NCBI GenBank assembly: GCA_963921935.1
Contig: OY998175.1
Location: 178,471,262 to 178,535,261 of the forward strand
Reading direction: 5' to 3'
DNA from: Galeruca laticollis
Taxonomy: Eukaryota > Arthropoda > Insecta > Coleoptera > Chrysomelidae
Length of the DNA: 64,000 nt
Made by a program: the position numbers and the translations under genes. The notes beneath the pieces are model-generated. The model was not told where the DNA came from, searched no databases, and was given only the letters and a program-made list of their open reading frames with translations. Below, in pieces: positions 63,725-64,000 of the stretch (positions are counted from its first letter, which is position 1; each line of letters starts with the position of its first letter).

Positions 63725-64000
63725 GTCGTAAAAAATGGTATAAAAACTCTACGATAACAGCACTTCTAAAGTCAAAGTAGGACGCAAAGTCTCACAAGGA
63801 TTTTATATCAACAAAGAACTTAAACAAAGATACTGCTCTTCAAAAAATATCCAGAGCACGCCCTAGCAAACTGGAAAAGAGAATGTAAAAATATGGATAT
63901 TGATGCATTGGTCGATAGCATAATTTATACTTTATGTTTCGCAGAATATCAGATTATTCTGGCACAAGACTATATTTGGAATACATGACGAGGAAGATAG
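63725..64000 (+). pseudogene. Non-LTR RT fragment running off the window
   Basis: Codons read SKVKVGRKVSQGF, then in shifted frames LANWKRECKNMDIDAL and LCFAEYQIILAQD. These match the K..VG...S..F, NWKRKC..MGI and L.FADDQ.ILA blocks of a LINE RT around motif C. The catalytic Asp pair reads as Glu-Tyr, so the copy is dead. It continues beyond base 64000. Confidence 0.5.

Overview
The window is AT-rich eukaryotic DNA, almost certainly from an arthropod and most likely an insect. It is built nearly entirely of transposable elements, often nested inside one another. I found no intact host gene. The only host-derived pieces are a DEAD-box helicase exon-like fragment (59018-59209) and a short nuclear insertion of mitochondrial 12S rDNA (50676-50820). 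The insect assignment rests on the TE repertoire (Jockey, I, RTE, Penelope, Copia, Gypsy, hAT, Harbinger, Tc1, MULE, Crypton) and on base composition; I cannot name a species.

Layout. 1-3843: Jockey-like LINE interrupted by a non-autonomous element carrying 174-bp tandem repeats. 4383-5850: hAT (ZMYM1-like) and LINE tail fragments. 6178-8864: Harbinger remnant hosting a Tc1 element with perfect borders. 9072-10803: second satellite-bearing element, itself hit by a LINE fragment. 11112-12110: decayed LINE ORF and a solo Gypsy LTR. 12456-19058: hAT element whose transposase gene is split by an LTR retrotransposon (13597-18704) with a Gag fused to a LINE ORF1-like module. 19115-20460: LINE remnant with a third satellite-element copy. 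21618-22747: palindrome and Crypton tyrosine recombinase. 23155-32611: two head-to-head Penelope-like elements, one split by an I-type LINE (27189-32486). 33057-40543: DNA transposon with about 0.5-kb inverted termini hosting a full-length RTE LINE and a MULE. 40666-42950: Gypsy/errantivirus-like integrase and envelope-like remnants with an internally deleted Tc1. 43021-46560: hammerhead-like motif, palindromes, second Crypton, minisatellite. 48169-53024: Gypsy element with a SAP-domain Gag, the mitochondrial insertion, and a macro-domain ORF. 53025-57860: Copia element preceded by a dense heat-shock-element array. 58709-62150: transposase fragments and a second Copia remnant. 63725-64000: start of another LINE RT fragment.

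The elements do not form a pathway. The interest lies in gene content captured by retrotransposons (macro domain, LINE ORF1 module, small acylated membrane protein), in regulatory sequence (heat-shock motifs), and in nested insertions whose target-site duplications give a relative insertion order. Almost all coding regions carry stops or frameshifts; the least damaged are the MULE transposase (one apparent frameshift) and the I-type ORF1.
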